From Paracoccaceae bacterium (lineage in GTDB: Bacteria; Pseudomonadota; Alphaproteobacteria; Rhodobacterales; Rhodobacteraceae), in contig JALSJM010000013.1 of assembly GCA_026989355.1 (NCBI GenBank), forward strand, positions 1-64,000: 64,000 nucleotides of DNA, read 5' to 3'. Made by a program: the position numbers and the translations under genes. The notes under the pieces were generated by a model. It worked only from the letters and a program-made list of their open reading frames with translations, made no database searches and was not told the DNA's origin. Position 1 is the stretch's first letter. Every line of letters begins with the position of its first letter. This document shows positions 1 through 7,839 of this stretch, piece by piece.

Positions 1-973
1 CCACGGGCCGTCCGATACGGCGCAGGATCAGGTGGTAGAAGGGCGTGTAGGGCAGCATCACCCCCAGCCGGTCGAGCCCCGGGGCGACGGCCTCGGGCAG
101 GGCGCCCGGTTTCGCCTTCAGCAGCACGATGGGCGCCTGCGGGCTGCTCAGCGCCTCGGCCTCGGCGTCGGAAAGCTCGCAATAGCTTCGCACCACCTCC
201 AGGTCGCGGGCCATGAGCGCAAAGGGCCTGGTCGGGCGGCGCTTGCGCCGGCGCAGTTCGGCCACCGCCTCTGCATTGGTGGCATCGCAGGCCAGGTGCA
301 CCCCGCCCAGCCCGCGGATCGCCACGATATGGCCGTTCAGGATCATGCCGCCGGTGGCGTCCACCTCGTCGAGCATCGAAAAGGCTTCCGGATCGACCGC
401 ACCGCGGCCCAGTTTCTCGATCCAGATCTTCGGCCCGCAGCGCCCGCAGGCCACCGGCTGGGCGTGAAAACGGCGATCTTCTGGGTTGGTGTATTCTGCC
501 TCGCAGATTTCGCACAGATCGAACGGTGCCATGGTGGTGCTGGCCCGGTCGTAAGGGGCGGCGGTGACGATGGAAAACCGCGGCCCGCAGTTGGTGCAGT
601 TGGTGAAGGGGTAGCGGTAGCGGTGTTCGAAGGGGTTGCTGATCTCGGCCAGGCAATCGGCGCAGGTGGCTGCATCCGGGGTCACCGCGCCGCGCATCTC
701 GCCACCCTGCGAAGCCGCGATGCCGAAACTGTCTGGGGCGGGGGCGTCGATCAGCTCGACATTCACGGTCTCGATCCGCGCCAGCGGCGGCAGGGCCTTC
801 TGCAGCTTTTCGGAAAACACCTCGATGCGCTCGCCCCAGATGCGGATGACCACGCCCTCGCCGGTGTTCTTCACGTCTCCCGTCAGCCCCAGTTCCCGGG
901 CCAGCCGCCAGACCGTGGGGCGGAACCCCACCCCCTGCACCTGGCCGCGCACCGTCAGCTGTGCCCCGCTCAT
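1..973 (-). CDS. hypF: Carbamoyltransferase HypF, N-terminal part (runs off the window)
   Basis: HypF makes thiocarbamate on HypE from carbamoyl phosphate, the source of the CN ligands of the NiFe site. About 324 codons are visible. An acylphosphatase domain opens the protein (GQVQGVGFRPTVWRL near residue 10). Two CxxC-x18-CxxC zinc fingers follow (CADC...CTNC, CEIC...CGRC), then the start of the YrdC-like domain (VAIRGLGGVHLACDA). The ATG at 973 overlaps the stop of the NHL gene (ATGA), so it is the last visible gene of the hydrogenase operon. The missing C-terminus is an effect of the window edge, not a deletion. Confidence 0.95.
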   Translation of the reverse strand, partial: MSGAQLTVRGQVQGVGFRPTVWRLARELGLTGDVKNTGEGVVIRIWGERIEVFSEKLQKALPPLARIETVNVELIDAPAPDSFGIAASQGGEMRGAVTPDAATCADCLAEISNPFEHRYRYPFTNCTNCGPRFSIVTAAPYDRASTTMAPFDLCEICEAEYTNPEDRRFHAQPVACGRCGPKIWIEKLGRGAVDPEAFSMLDEVDATGGMILNGHIVAIRGLGGVHLACDATNAEAVAELRRRKRRPTRPFALMARDLEVVRSYCELSDAEAEALSSPQAPIVLLKAKPGALPEAVAPGLDRLGVMLPYTPFYHLILRRIGRPV

Positions 974-2148
974 GGCGCCGCCCCCCAGATCAGGATGCGG
1001 TTGTTGCCGCTGTCGGCCACCGCCAGCGTGCTGCCCCGCGCCGACAGCCCGTAGGGCCAGCACACCGTGTCGCGCCGGGCCACGCCCCAGCCGTTGTCGC
1101 CCTTGGCGGCAAAATCCGGCTGGCCGTTCAGCCGGTCGGCATGGGCAGCCATGGCGTTGTCATCCAGCCCGAGGATGCGCGAATTGGCGGTATCGCCCAC
1201 CACCAGGCGGCGGCCGAGAACCGCCAGCGCATAGGGCATGTTCACCGCCTGCGATGTCGGGTAGTAGGCGCCCAGGTTGGCATCGCAGCCCGCCATGTCG
1301 GTCTGGCCGAACAGGGCGTCGGCCGCAGCGCCGTTTTCGCGCGGCATTTCATGCCACAGCATCACCCGGTTGTTGCCGGCATCGGCCACCGCCAGCCCGC
1401 CGCGCCAGCCCACCGCCATATGCGGCCAGCGCATGGTGAAATCGCCGACCGGCCCTCCGGCGTTCTCGTCGCGGCAGTCGAAACCGCGCTGGCCCAGCAC
1501 CAGATCGGCGCCCTGGCCGCTTTCCCGCACATCGTCGAAGACCAGCACCCGCCGGTTGCCGCTGTCGCAGACCACCAGCCGTTCGCCGATGGCCGACACC
1601 CCGTAGGGCCAGTGCATGGTGTCGGCGCGCGGCGCATCGCGCCCGCGGTTGGCCAGCCCGCCGCCCATGTCGGCCTGGCCCAGCACGATGTCGGCCGCAT
1701 GCTCCGGGCCGGTGGGCAGTTCGCGCCAGATCAGCACCCGGTGGTTCCAGGCATCCGCCACCGCCAGCCCGCCGCGAAAGGCGCAGATGCCGGTGGGCAC
1801 GTTCAGCGTGTTGCCGGCCACCGGCCCCCTGGCGTTGCGCCCCTCGCGGCCGAACTCCGGCTGGCCCAGCAGGATGTCGGCCGGTGTGTCGTCGGCCTCG
1901 GGCACCCGCTTCCAGCCCAGCACCCGGTGATGCCCGGTATCCGACACCCAGAGCGAGCCGTCCGGGTGCAGACACACGCCGCGCGGCCCGAACATGCGGT
2001 GCGGCTCGGGCGAGATCGACGCCACCAGCGCCCCGCCATCGCTGCCCAGGATCACCCGCGCGCCCGCGGGCTCCAGCAGCGGCCGCCCCTGCGTGACGCT
2101 GCCGGGCGCCTTGATCGGGGCGAAGGATGGCGAAAGCGATACCCTCAT
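970..2148 (-). CDS. NHL-repeat beta-propeller protein of the hydrogenase operon
   Basis: This 392-residue protein has six clear NHL-type repeats with the pattern LxVxDxGNxRVLxW, for example LWVSDTGHHRVLGW, LAVADAWNHRVLIW and LAVADSGNNRILIWG. They are separated by linkers with a repeated GQ-P/A-DF/M element (LGQPEFG, LGQADMG, FGQTDMA, NGQPDFA). That fits a closed six-bladed propeller used for protein binding. No signal peptide is visible, so it should be cytoplasmic. The ATG at 2148 overlaps the stop of the NifU-Rieske gene and the 3' end overlaps hypF, so it is translationally coupled on both sides. NHL proteins are known companions of group 2a and 1h hydrogenase loci, but their role is not established. 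The frame stays open upstream of 2148; that stretch is only the shadow of the preceding gene. Confidence 0.85.
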   Translation of the reverse strand: MRVSLSPSFAPIKAPGSVTQGRPLLEPAGARVILGSDGGALVASISPEPHRMFGPRGVCLHPDGSLWVSDTGHHRVLGWKRVPEADDTPADILLGQPEFGREGRNARGPVAGNTLNVPTGICAFRGGLAVADAWNHRVLIWRELPTGPEHAADIVLGQADMGGGLANRGRDAPRADTMHWPYGVSAIGERLVVCDSGNRRVLVFDDVRESGQGADLVLGQRGFDCRDENAGGPVGDFTMRWPHMAVGWRGGLAVADAGNNRVMLWHEMPRENGAAADALFGQTDMAGCDANLGAYYPTSQAVNMPYALAVLGRRLVVGDTANSRILGLDDNAMAAHADRLNGQPDFAAKGDNGWGVARRDTVCWPYGLSARGSTLAVADSGNNRILIWGAAP

Positions 2149-3056
2149 TCGACGATCCTGATCTCGATATTGTGGCCCTTGACCCGCACCCCGTGGGGCT
2201 GCAGCTGCACCTCGGGCGCGGTCAGGCATTCGCCGCTTTCCAGCGCGTAGCGGAAGCCGTGATAGGGGCAGGTGATGATCGCATCCGCGATCTCGCCGCC
2301 GGTCAGCTCCAGCCCCATGTGGGCGCAGGCGTTCCTGAAGGCGCTGATCCGGTCGCCGAAGCGCGACAGGATCACCGAGTGCCCGTCCACCTCGACAAAG
2401 CGGGTTTCGCCATCCTGGAGATCGGCAAGCGTCGCCACCCGGCGCCATTCGTCGTCCTTGTAGTTGGCAAAGGGCGAGGTGAAGCTTACCGTCTCCGCTC
2501 CGCCGCCGCCCAGGCCCCTGGCCTGCCTGATTTTCGTGATTTCCGGCACATGCTCCTGGATCGCCTTCTTGACCCCGGCGTAAAAGGTCAGCTGCGAGGC
2601 CGGGCAGCCGTCGCAGGCGCCCAGAAAGCGGATCTCGGCGCTGTCGCCCGTAACCGAGACCACCTCGGCGTCGCCGCCGTGGCTGGCCAGCATCGGGCGC
2701 ACGGTTTCCAGCGCCGCCTCGACGCGCTCGAACAGCGATGGCTTGAGGATGCCGTGGCGGCGCAGCACCGCGTAGACCACCTCGTCGGCGGCGGCTTCGC
2801 GCAGGGCAGGGCCGAAGCCGGGCACCTCGCGCAAGTGGCGGATCAGCCGGCGGAAAGCCTCGGCGTTGAGCGCATCCACCGCCGCCACCAGCGCCTGCGC
2901 GCCGCTGCGGGCGGCCTCGTCCCACTGCTCGGGCAGCGCTTCGAGCGCCTTCAGATCGCCGAGCAGGCGGTCTAGATCCGGCGCGTCCTCGGCCGCCGCC
3001 CCTGCGGTTGCGGCATCGGGCGCTTCGGCGCGCTTGGCTGATCCTCCATCGGCCAT
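2145..3056 (-). CDS. NifU C-domain fused to a Rieske-type ferredoxin domain
   Basis: This 303-residue protein contains two Fe-S modules. Residues about 105-175 match the NifU C-terminal scaffold domain, with the CxxC pair C148/C151 in FLGACDGCPASQ. Residues about 195-300 match a Rieske [2Fe-2S] ferredoxin, with C244-A-H246 and C263-P-Y-H266. The first 100 residues are helical and unassigned. No signal peptide or membrane anchor is visible, so it should be cytoplasmic. A Rieske protein (HucE/HhyE) accompanies mycobacterial group 2a/1h hydrogenases and is thought to carry electrons away from the small subunit. The same role is likely here, with the NifU part possibly supplying or binding a second cluster. 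The start lies 4 nt after the stop of the preceding small gene. Confidence 0.88.
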   Translation of the reverse strand: MADGGSAKRAEAPDAATAGAAAEDAPDLDRLLGDLKALEALPEQWDEAARSGAQALVAAVDALNAEAFRRLIRHLREVPGFGPALREAAADEVVYAVLRRHGILKPSLFERVEAALETVRPMLASHGGDAEVVSVTGDSAEIRFLGACDGCPASQLTFYAGVKKAIQEHVPEITKIRQARGLGGGGAETVSFTSPFANYKDDEWRRVATLADLQDGETRFVEVDGHSVILSRFGDRISAFRNACAHMGLELTGGEIADAIITCPYHGFRYALESGECLTAPEVQLQPHGVRVKGHNIEIRIVE

Positions 3057-3060
3057 GGTC

Positions 3061-3282
3061 TCAGGCGTATTTCAGGTCTTTGAACAGGATCGGCTGGATG
3101 AACCCGGCCACCGCGCCGGCGGCGATCGCGCCCAGCCAGAGCGTCGTCAGCTTGCCGACGACGATCCCGGCCACGAGCCCGATGAACACCCCGAGGATCA
3201 TCTGGCGGATGACTTTCTTGTTTTCTTTGAAAAGCTTGCCCGCAAAGAAGAGTTTTGCGGAATTCATTGCCATGCCCAGCAT
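3061..3282 (-). CDS. Small membrane protein of the hydrogenase operon (73 aa)
   Basis: The family is not recognised. The basic N-terminus (KLFKENKKVIRQ) is followed by two hydrophobic segments, about residues 28-45 and 48-66, giving a two-helix hairpin. A good AGGAGG stands 5-6 nt before the ATG at 3282, which settles the start. It sits between the other small membrane protein and the NifU-Rieske gene, inside the hydrogenase operon. A membrane anchor for the otherwise soluble hydrogenase module is the obvious guess, but nothing in the sequence proves it. Confidence 0.7.
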   Translation of the reverse strand: MLGMAMNSAKLFFAGKLFKENKKVIRQMILGVFIGLVAGIVVGKLTTLWLGAIAAGAVAGFIQPILFKDLKYA

Positions 3283-3291
3283 GTGTTCCTC

Positions 3292-3522
3292 CTATGCAGT
3301 GCCGATACCGGCAAGGATGATGGTAGTGATCACGGCCGCCGCGCCACCGGCCAGCAGGCCGTAGAGCGCCCCCATGTAGGCGGCCAGTTCACCGCCCAGC
3401 GCTTCCTTTCCGATACGCAGCCCCGAAGCCGCGCCCGCGACCAGCGCCGCGAGGATGCCTCCAGTCAATGCAAGGATGATCGTCATGTATGTTTCCCCGT
3501 TCTGTTGGTGCCTGTTGTTCAT
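3292..3522 (-). CDS. Small glycine/alanine-rich membrane protein (76 or 64 aa)
   Basis: The protein has two hydrophobic, Gly/Ala-rich segments (ILALTGGILAALVAGAASG and LYGLLAGGAAAVITTIILAG), predicting a helical hairpin in the membrane. Two starts are possible. The ATG at 3522 overlaps the TPR stop codon (ATGA). The ATG at 3486 has GGGGA upstream and begins right at the first helix (MTIILAL); the 12 residues between are polar. The family is not recognised. Like the next gene it may anchor or scaffold the hydrogenase complex. Confidence 0.65.
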   Translation of the reverse strand: MNNRHQQNGETYMTIILALTGGILAALVAGAASGLRIGKEALGGELAAYMGALYGLLAGGAAAVITTIILAGIGTA

Positions 3523-4520
3523 TGCAGCCCGCTGCGTTCCAGGACGCTGGACGGGCCGAGCGCCTCGCGCAGTTCGCGGATCGCCTCCTCCACGGCTTCG
3601 GCCTTGTCCGTCACCTGCCGTTCACGAAAGATCTGGCGGGCCTCCTCCAGCAGCGCGATCGCCTTTTGCAGGTTGTCGCGGTTGCCGGCCTCGGGATTTT
3701 CCGGGTCGTCGGGCAGGTTGGCCAGGCAGTTGGCCTTGTTGGCGATGGTGTTGGCATATTCCTCGGGCATGTCATGCAGGGTGCGCACCTTCAGCGCCTC
3801 GTCATAGGCTTCCAGCGCGCGAAAGCCGTTTTCGATGCGGTGCGACGAGGAAACATACTGCAGCGCGTTGCCCAGGTTGTTTTGCAGCATCGCGTATTCC
3901 ACCGGGTGATCGACGATGTTGATCACGCTCAGCGCCTCCTGGAAGGACTGAACCGCCAGCGCCTCGCGCAGCTTGCCGGTCTGATCGGTGAAGGGGATCG
4001 ACAGGAAGGCTGTGGCGAGGTTGCTTTGCAGAATGGCGAATTCCTGCGGGTAGTTTTTCTTGTCGAAGGTGCGCAGGGCGCGCTGATAGGCGCTGATCGC
4101 CTTCTGGATCGGCATCAGCCCCAGCCCGGCCAGGCTCTGACAGATCAGGCCGAGGTTCATTTCGGCTTCGGCGATCTCGGCATCCGTGCCCTCGGCGGTG
4201 AGCGTCGCCAGCGCGGTCTCGATTTCCTCGCGGGCCTGTTTCAGGGGGGCGGCATCGTCTCCCGGCATGGTCATCAGCGCCGTGGCCATACGGGCCCGGA
4301 TGCGGGCCACCCCCAGGGCGTTTCCTTCCGGGGCCAGCGCGATGGCGCGGCGGTAGAGATCGACGGCGGCGCGCAGATCGTCGGGGCGCTCGGGCTTCTG
4401 CTGCAGGCCCATGGCGATTTCCATCAGCATCTCGGCCTTTTCGGCCGCGTCGCCGGCTTCGCCCTCGACCGCCCTGAGGGCCGCCTGAACCTGCTGATCT
4501 GCCCGGCTGCTGATGGTCAC
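3519..4520 (-). CDS. TPR-repeat protein of the hydrogenase operon
   Basis: This 333-residue soluble protein is built of helical repeats typical of tetratricopeptide domains, for example AVDLYRRAIALAPEGNALG, AISAYQRALRTFDKKNYPQ, NNLGNALQYV and ALEAYDEALKV. The start is a GTG at 4520 preceded by AGGGGG. A gap of 79 nt with no gene separates it from the unknown gene upstream. TPR proteins recur in group 2a/1h hydrogenase loci, where a scaffold or assembly role is assumed. No catalytic motif is visible. Confidence 0.8.
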   Translation of the reverse strand: MTISSRADQQVQAALRAVEGEAGDAAEKAEMLMEIAMGLQQKPERPDDLRAAVDLYRRAIALAPEGNALGVARIRARMATALMTMPGDDAAPLKQAREEIETALATLTAEGTDAEIAEAEMNLGLICQSLAGLGLMPIQKAISAYQRALRTFDKKNYPQEFAILQSNLATAFLSIPFTDQTGKLREALAVQSFQEALSVINIVDHPVEYAMLQNNLGNALQYVSSSHRIENGFRALEAYDEALKVRTLHDMPEEYANTIANKANCLANLPDDPENPEAGNRDNLQKAIALLEEARQIFRERQVTDKAEAVEEAIRELREALGPSSVLERSGLQ

Positions 4521-4599
4521 GATTTCCCCCTGCGTCAGATATGCCGAATCGGCTCGGCCTTTACCCTTTGACCCACTTAGAGCACCGGGGGGAATTTAG

Positions 4600-4935
4600 T
4601 CAACTTTCTTGTTGTTTTGTAAACTTTACTTGCAGCGCCGCGGGCAGGTCGGCGCAGAGCGCCCCGGCCTGGCTGTCCCACCGCGCGGCAAGGTTTTCTG
4701 CTTCCAGGTCAACCAGTTCCATGTCCTGAAACACGTCGTGCGCCTGTGCGACGCGGTCGCCTGCGGCGTTGCGGATCTTCAGCAGACAGCCGCCGGCGGT
4801 GGCCTGGTGCACCGGCAGGATCATCAGCCGGCCGTCGCGGATCAGCACTACCACCGCGTCGATGCCGCGAAAGTATTTGTCCACCAGCGCCGCCGGCAGA
4901 TAGACCGCACCGGCGCGCACCGAGATGCCGCTCAC
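4600..4935 (-). CDS. Unknown protein in the hydrogenase operon (111 aa)
   Basis: The family is not recognised. The GTG at 4935 overlaps the protease stop (GTGA) and is preferred because the neighbouring junctions overlap in the same way; an ATG at 4959 would add eight residues. The visible features are an SVRAGAVYLPAALVDKYF opening, a hydrophobic beta-rich core (AVVVLIRDGRLMILPV) and a C-terminal charged tail. There is no signal peptide. The two cysteines do not form a recognisable metal site. Position suggests an assembly or accessory role, but no function can be read from the sequence. Confidence 0.6.
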   Translation of the reverse strand: MSGISVRAGAVYLPAALVDKYFRGIDAVVVLIRDGRLMILPVHQATAGGCLLKIRNAAGDRVAQAHDVFQDMELVDLEAENLAARWDSQAGALCADLPAALQVKFTKQQES

Positions 4936-5438
4936 CGCGCCGCCTCCCCGCTCAGCCATTCGCCGGCCATCTCGCGGATGCGCGCGGCGACCGAGCGCGC
5001 GGCGGCCTCCACCGGCGGGCTCAGCGACAGGCCCAGCTCGAGGCTTTCGGCCTCGATCAGCAGCACCGAGACATGCGCCGGAAAATCGTCGCCATAGATC
5101 CGCCGCCCGGCGTAAAGCGCGTTGTCCCAGCGGAAATCATGCAGGTTCAGGCTGGGGGCGGGCGGGTTTTCAAGCACCGCGCCGGGCACCTCGTGGATGG
5201 CGCCGGGGCTGCCCTCGGGGATGCGGGCATCGACGATCACCAGGTGGGTGGCGCCGCGCGCCCGGTAGAGCACTGCCATGCCGTCGGTGCCGGCATCGAA
5301 CAGCCGCACCCCGGCGGGCAGGGGGGGATCGCGCAACAGCGAAATCACGTGCGGGCCCACCCCGTCGTCGGAGCGGTTCGCATTGCCGCAGCCGATCACC
5401 ACGATATCCGCGCCCCGGATGCCGGCGGGCGCGTTCAT
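4932..5438 (-). CDS. Hydrogenase maturation endopeptidase (HupD/HyaD/HupW type)
   Basis: This family removes the C-terminal tail of the large subunit once nickel is in place. The 168-residue protein carries the signature GCGNANRSDDGVGPHV near the N-terminus and DAGTDGMAVLY further on, matching the nickel-sensing acidic residues of the family. The ATG at 5438 overlaps the stop of the preceding gene (ATATGA) and is preferred over the in-frame GTG at 5447. The substrate is presumably HupL of this operon, which has 16 residues after its last metal-binding histidine. Confidence 0.93.
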   Translation of the reverse strand: MNAPAGIRGADIVVIGCGNANRSDDGVGPHVISLLRDPPLPAGVRLFDAGTDGMAVLYRARGATHLVIVDARIPEGSPGAIHEVPGAVLENPPAPSLNLHDFRWDNALYAGRRIYGDDFPAHVSVLLIEAESLELGLSLSPPVEAAARSVAARIREMAGEWLSGEAAR

Positions 5439-5746
5439 ATGCGCCACAGCCGGCAGGACCAGTCGGGTTCCACCGGCAGCATCAGTTCCGGCAGTTCGCA
5501 GAACCGGGCGTGCACCTTGTAATACATGCAGGTTTCGCAGGGCTGCTCGATGCCGTCCGCCTCGATCACGTGATCGGTGAAGCCGGCGATCACCAGCTTC
5601 TTCTCCAGGTTGTCGCCGGCCTCGCTCTGCAGCCTGGCGACGACCTCGTTCACCTGTTCGCTGGTCTCGGCGCGGGGCCAGACCTCGGTTTTCAGCCCGG
5701 ATTTCAGCTTTTCCGCAATTTCGCGGCGCAGCGCGTCGTCATCCAT
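5435..5746 (-). CDS. Four-cysteine HiPIP-like small protein, paralogue B
   Basis: This 103-residue protein ends in CETCMYYKVHARFC, then 14 residues, then CRLWRI. The four cysteines follow C-x2-C-x9-C-x14-C with a Trp three residues after the last. That resembles the HiPIP fold signature (CxxC...C...WCxxW) but with a shorter middle loop. Alternatives are a Zn site or another [4Fe-4S] or [2Fe-2S] site. It is homologous to the next gene upstream (shared GLKTEV, KLxIxG and DWxCRLWRI). No export signal is visible, whereas classical HiPIPs are periplasmic. The family is not recognised by name. Confidence 0.75.
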   Translation of the reverse strand: MDDDALRREIAEKLKSGLKTEVWPRAETSEQVNEVVARLQSEAGDNLEKKLVIAGFTDHVIEADGIEQPCETCMYYKVHARFCELPELMLPVEPDWSCRLWRI

Positions 5747-5755
5747 GTCGTCCCC

Positions 5756-6142
5756 TTAGATCCTCCAGAGCCGGCACCACCAGTCGGGTTTTGCCGGCAG
5801 GTCCAGTTCCGGCAGGTCGCACCAGCGCTTGTGCACCAGGTAATACATGCATTCCTGACAGCGCATCTGCTCTTCGCCGTAAGGTTCCAGAAGCCAGCCC
5901 GAAATGATCAGTTTCTCGCGCAGCTGGTCGGCAGAGAGCGGCCGAAGCTCGTCCAGCAGCCGCCCGAATTCGCGGTCGGTTTCCGGGAGGGGCTCGACCT
6001 CGGTTTTCAGGCCGTCGGCGAACATGTCCTCGATCATCCGGATCAGAATGTCATAGCTGGCCTCTGCCGGGGTCAGGCCGTATCTATCCAGATAGGCCTG
6101 CCGCTGCGCCTCGCTCAGGGGTTCTTTCCGCTTGTCAGCCAT
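5756..6142 (-). CDS. Four-cysteine HiPIP-like small protein, paralogue A
   Basis: This 128-residue protein directly follows hupL. Its C-terminus reads CQECMYYLVHKRWC, 14 residues, CRLWRI, the same C-x2-C-x9-C-x14-C-x2-W spacing as paralogue B. The body shares GLKTEV and KLIISGW with B, and A has about 35 extra N-terminal residues. GGGAGG lies 7-8 nt before the ATG at 6142. Its place next to the structural genes and its conserved cysteines and aromatics suggest a cytoplasmic electron carrier or docking subunit for the hydrogenase. Metal content cannot be read from the sequence. Confidence 0.78.
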   Translation of the reverse strand: MADKRKEPLSEAQRQAYLDRYGLTPAEASYDILIRMIEDMFADGLKTEVEPLPETDREFGRLLDELRPLSADQLREKLIISGWLLEPYGEEQMRCQECMYYLVHKRWCDLPELDLPAKPDWWCRLWRI

Positions 6143-6216
6143 CCTGCGACCTCCCAGTTGTTCCGGAAGCGATCCGATGGCGGAAAGGGTCGCCGCCGCC
6201 GGATGTTCGCAGATGC

Positions 6217-7815
6217 TCAGGCCGTGCGGAAGCGGGCCAGTTCTGTGCCGGTTTTCGCGTCATGTGCATGCACCGTGCACACCAGGCAGCTGTCGTAGGA
6301 GCGGCAGACATGGCCCACCTCGACCGGATCGGCGCTGTTCCTGATCGGGGTGCCGATCAGTGCTTCCTCAATCGGGCCGCGGGCACCGTCCGAGGTGCGC
6401 GGGCCGACGTTCCAGGTGGTTGGCGCGATGATCTGGTAGTTGGCGATCTTGCCGTCCCTGACGTCGATCCAGTGGCACAGCGCGCCGCGGATCGCCTCGG
6501 TGGCGCCCCAGCCCCGGCCGTCCTTTTCGGTGGGCTTGATATACCACTCGTCGTTCAGCCTGAACTCGCGCAGGATGCGCTCGGCCTCGCGGTAGAGGAT
6601 GCACAGTTCGTGCATCCGCGCGAAGTGGCGCAGCATGGTCGAGGCGCCGCCCATCTTGCGATACATGTCCAGCACCAGCCCGTCGGAATGCTGGAAGTCC
6701 TGGCCCATGCCGTTGCCGGCGATCAGCCGGCGCGCAAGCGGGCCGGCCTCCAGGCGGCCGCTTTCCGCATGCGCCACCGCCGTGGCCCAGGAATACTTGC
6801 CCGCCGGGTCGATGGCATTCCTGGCCACCGGATTGGTCACCCGGTCGAACGGGTGCACGGCGCCGGCTTCGTCATACCAGGCGTGTTGCGTGTCCTCGCG
6901 CACGAAGGACTGGTCCATCGGCCCGAAGGTATCGGTGGCACCGTCGTAGATGCCCGATTTCATGATCACCGCATCGGCGCGCCCCTCGATGGTCGGGTTC
7001 TGGTAGCGGTCCTCGTGCGGCAGGTAGCCCCAGGTCACGAAACGTCCGTGGCCCTTGCCGTAATTGTCCAGCCCGATGTCCTTGGACATGCGCCAGAACA
7101 TGCCCAGGTCGGAATTGGCGTGTTCGGGCTTTTCGTCGAGCCAGGCTTCGAAATCCTCCAGCGTCTGGATCTCCTCGTAGCGTTCCATCGAACAGCCCAG
7201 CCACAGCGGCTCGATCCAGTTCTGGCGGAAATGTTCGAGGATCGACCAGGCGCGGGTCACATCGGTGAGCGTGGGCGAGCACATCACGCCGCCGGGCACC
7301 ATGAAGGAGGAATGCGGCCACTGCCCGCCGAGCAGGGCATAGATTTCCACCGGCCGGCCGGAAATCGTCACCCCGGCCTCGTAGGAAGTGCCGGTGAACG
7401 GCGCATAGCGCTTGACCGCTTCCTCGTAGAAGGGGCTCGCGGCGTAGTTCTCGTTGGTGTAGTCGATCATGAACAGGCCGTAGTGGTGGCGCGGCAGCGA
7501 CTGCAGTGATTCCACCACCTGCCCGAGATTGCGGGCGAGAATCGCGTTGCGCGGCACCGTGGTGCCCCAGGCGGTATCCAGCGCCCAGGCGGCGCAGGTC
7601 AGGTGCGAGGCACCGCAGATGCCGCAGGCGCGCGGCGTCACCACCAGGCCGGCCTGCGGATCTTTGTCCTTCAGGATCACCTCGAAGCCGCGGAACATCT
7701 CCGCATGCGTCCAGGCGTTGGTGACTACGCCGTTTTCGATCTCGACACGCACGTCCAGGTCGCCTTCGACGCGCCCCACCGGTGAAATGTCGAGGGTTTC
7801 TACTGCTGCAGACAT
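6217..7815 (-). CDS. hupL: [NiFe] uptake hydrogenase large subunit (group 2a-like)
   Basis: This subunit holds the NiFe(CN)2CO centre that splits H2. The 532-residue protein contains the L1 motif RACGICGASH (C64, C67, H71) and the L2 motif SYDSCLVCTVH (C510, C513, H516). The usual DPC of L2 is DSC here. Sixteen residues follow H516 and should be cut off by the maturation protease in this operon. Cyanobacterial HupL is about 531 residues, so length supports group 2a; group 1h is the main alternative. AGGAG precedes the ATG at 7815. It lies 24 nt after hupS. Confidence 0.95.
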   Translation of the reverse strand: MSAAVETLDISPVGRVEGDLDVRVEIENGVVTNAWTHAEMFRGFEVILKDKDPQAGLVVTPRACGICGASHLTCAAWALDTAWGTTVPRNAILARNLGQVVESLQSLPRHHYGLFMIDYTNENYAASPFYEEAVKRYAPFTGTSYEAGVTISGRPVEIYALLGGQWPHSSFMVPGGVMCSPTLTDVTRAWSILEHFRQNWIEPLWLGCSMERYEEIQTLEDFEAWLDEKPEHANSDLGMFWRMSKDIGLDNYGKGHGRFVTWGYLPHEDRYQNPTIEGRADAVIMKSGIYDGATDTFGPMDQSFVREDTQHAWYDEAGAVHPFDRVTNPVARNAIDPAGKYSWATAVAHAESGRLEAGPLARRLIAGNGMGQDFQHSDGLVLDMYRKMGGASTMLRHFARMHELCILYREAERILREFRLNDEWYIKPTEKDGRGWGATEAIRGALCHWIDVRDGKIANYQIIAPTTWNVGPRTSDGARGPIEEALIGTPIRNSADPVEVGHVCRSYDSCLVCTVHAHDAKTGTELARFRTA

Positions 7816-7839
7816 GATGTTTTCTCCTGTTCGCGTTCG

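Noticed and set aside
1-973. Truncated hypF as a pseudogene
   Set aside because: The visible part is intact and in frame; it simply continues beyond the window edge.
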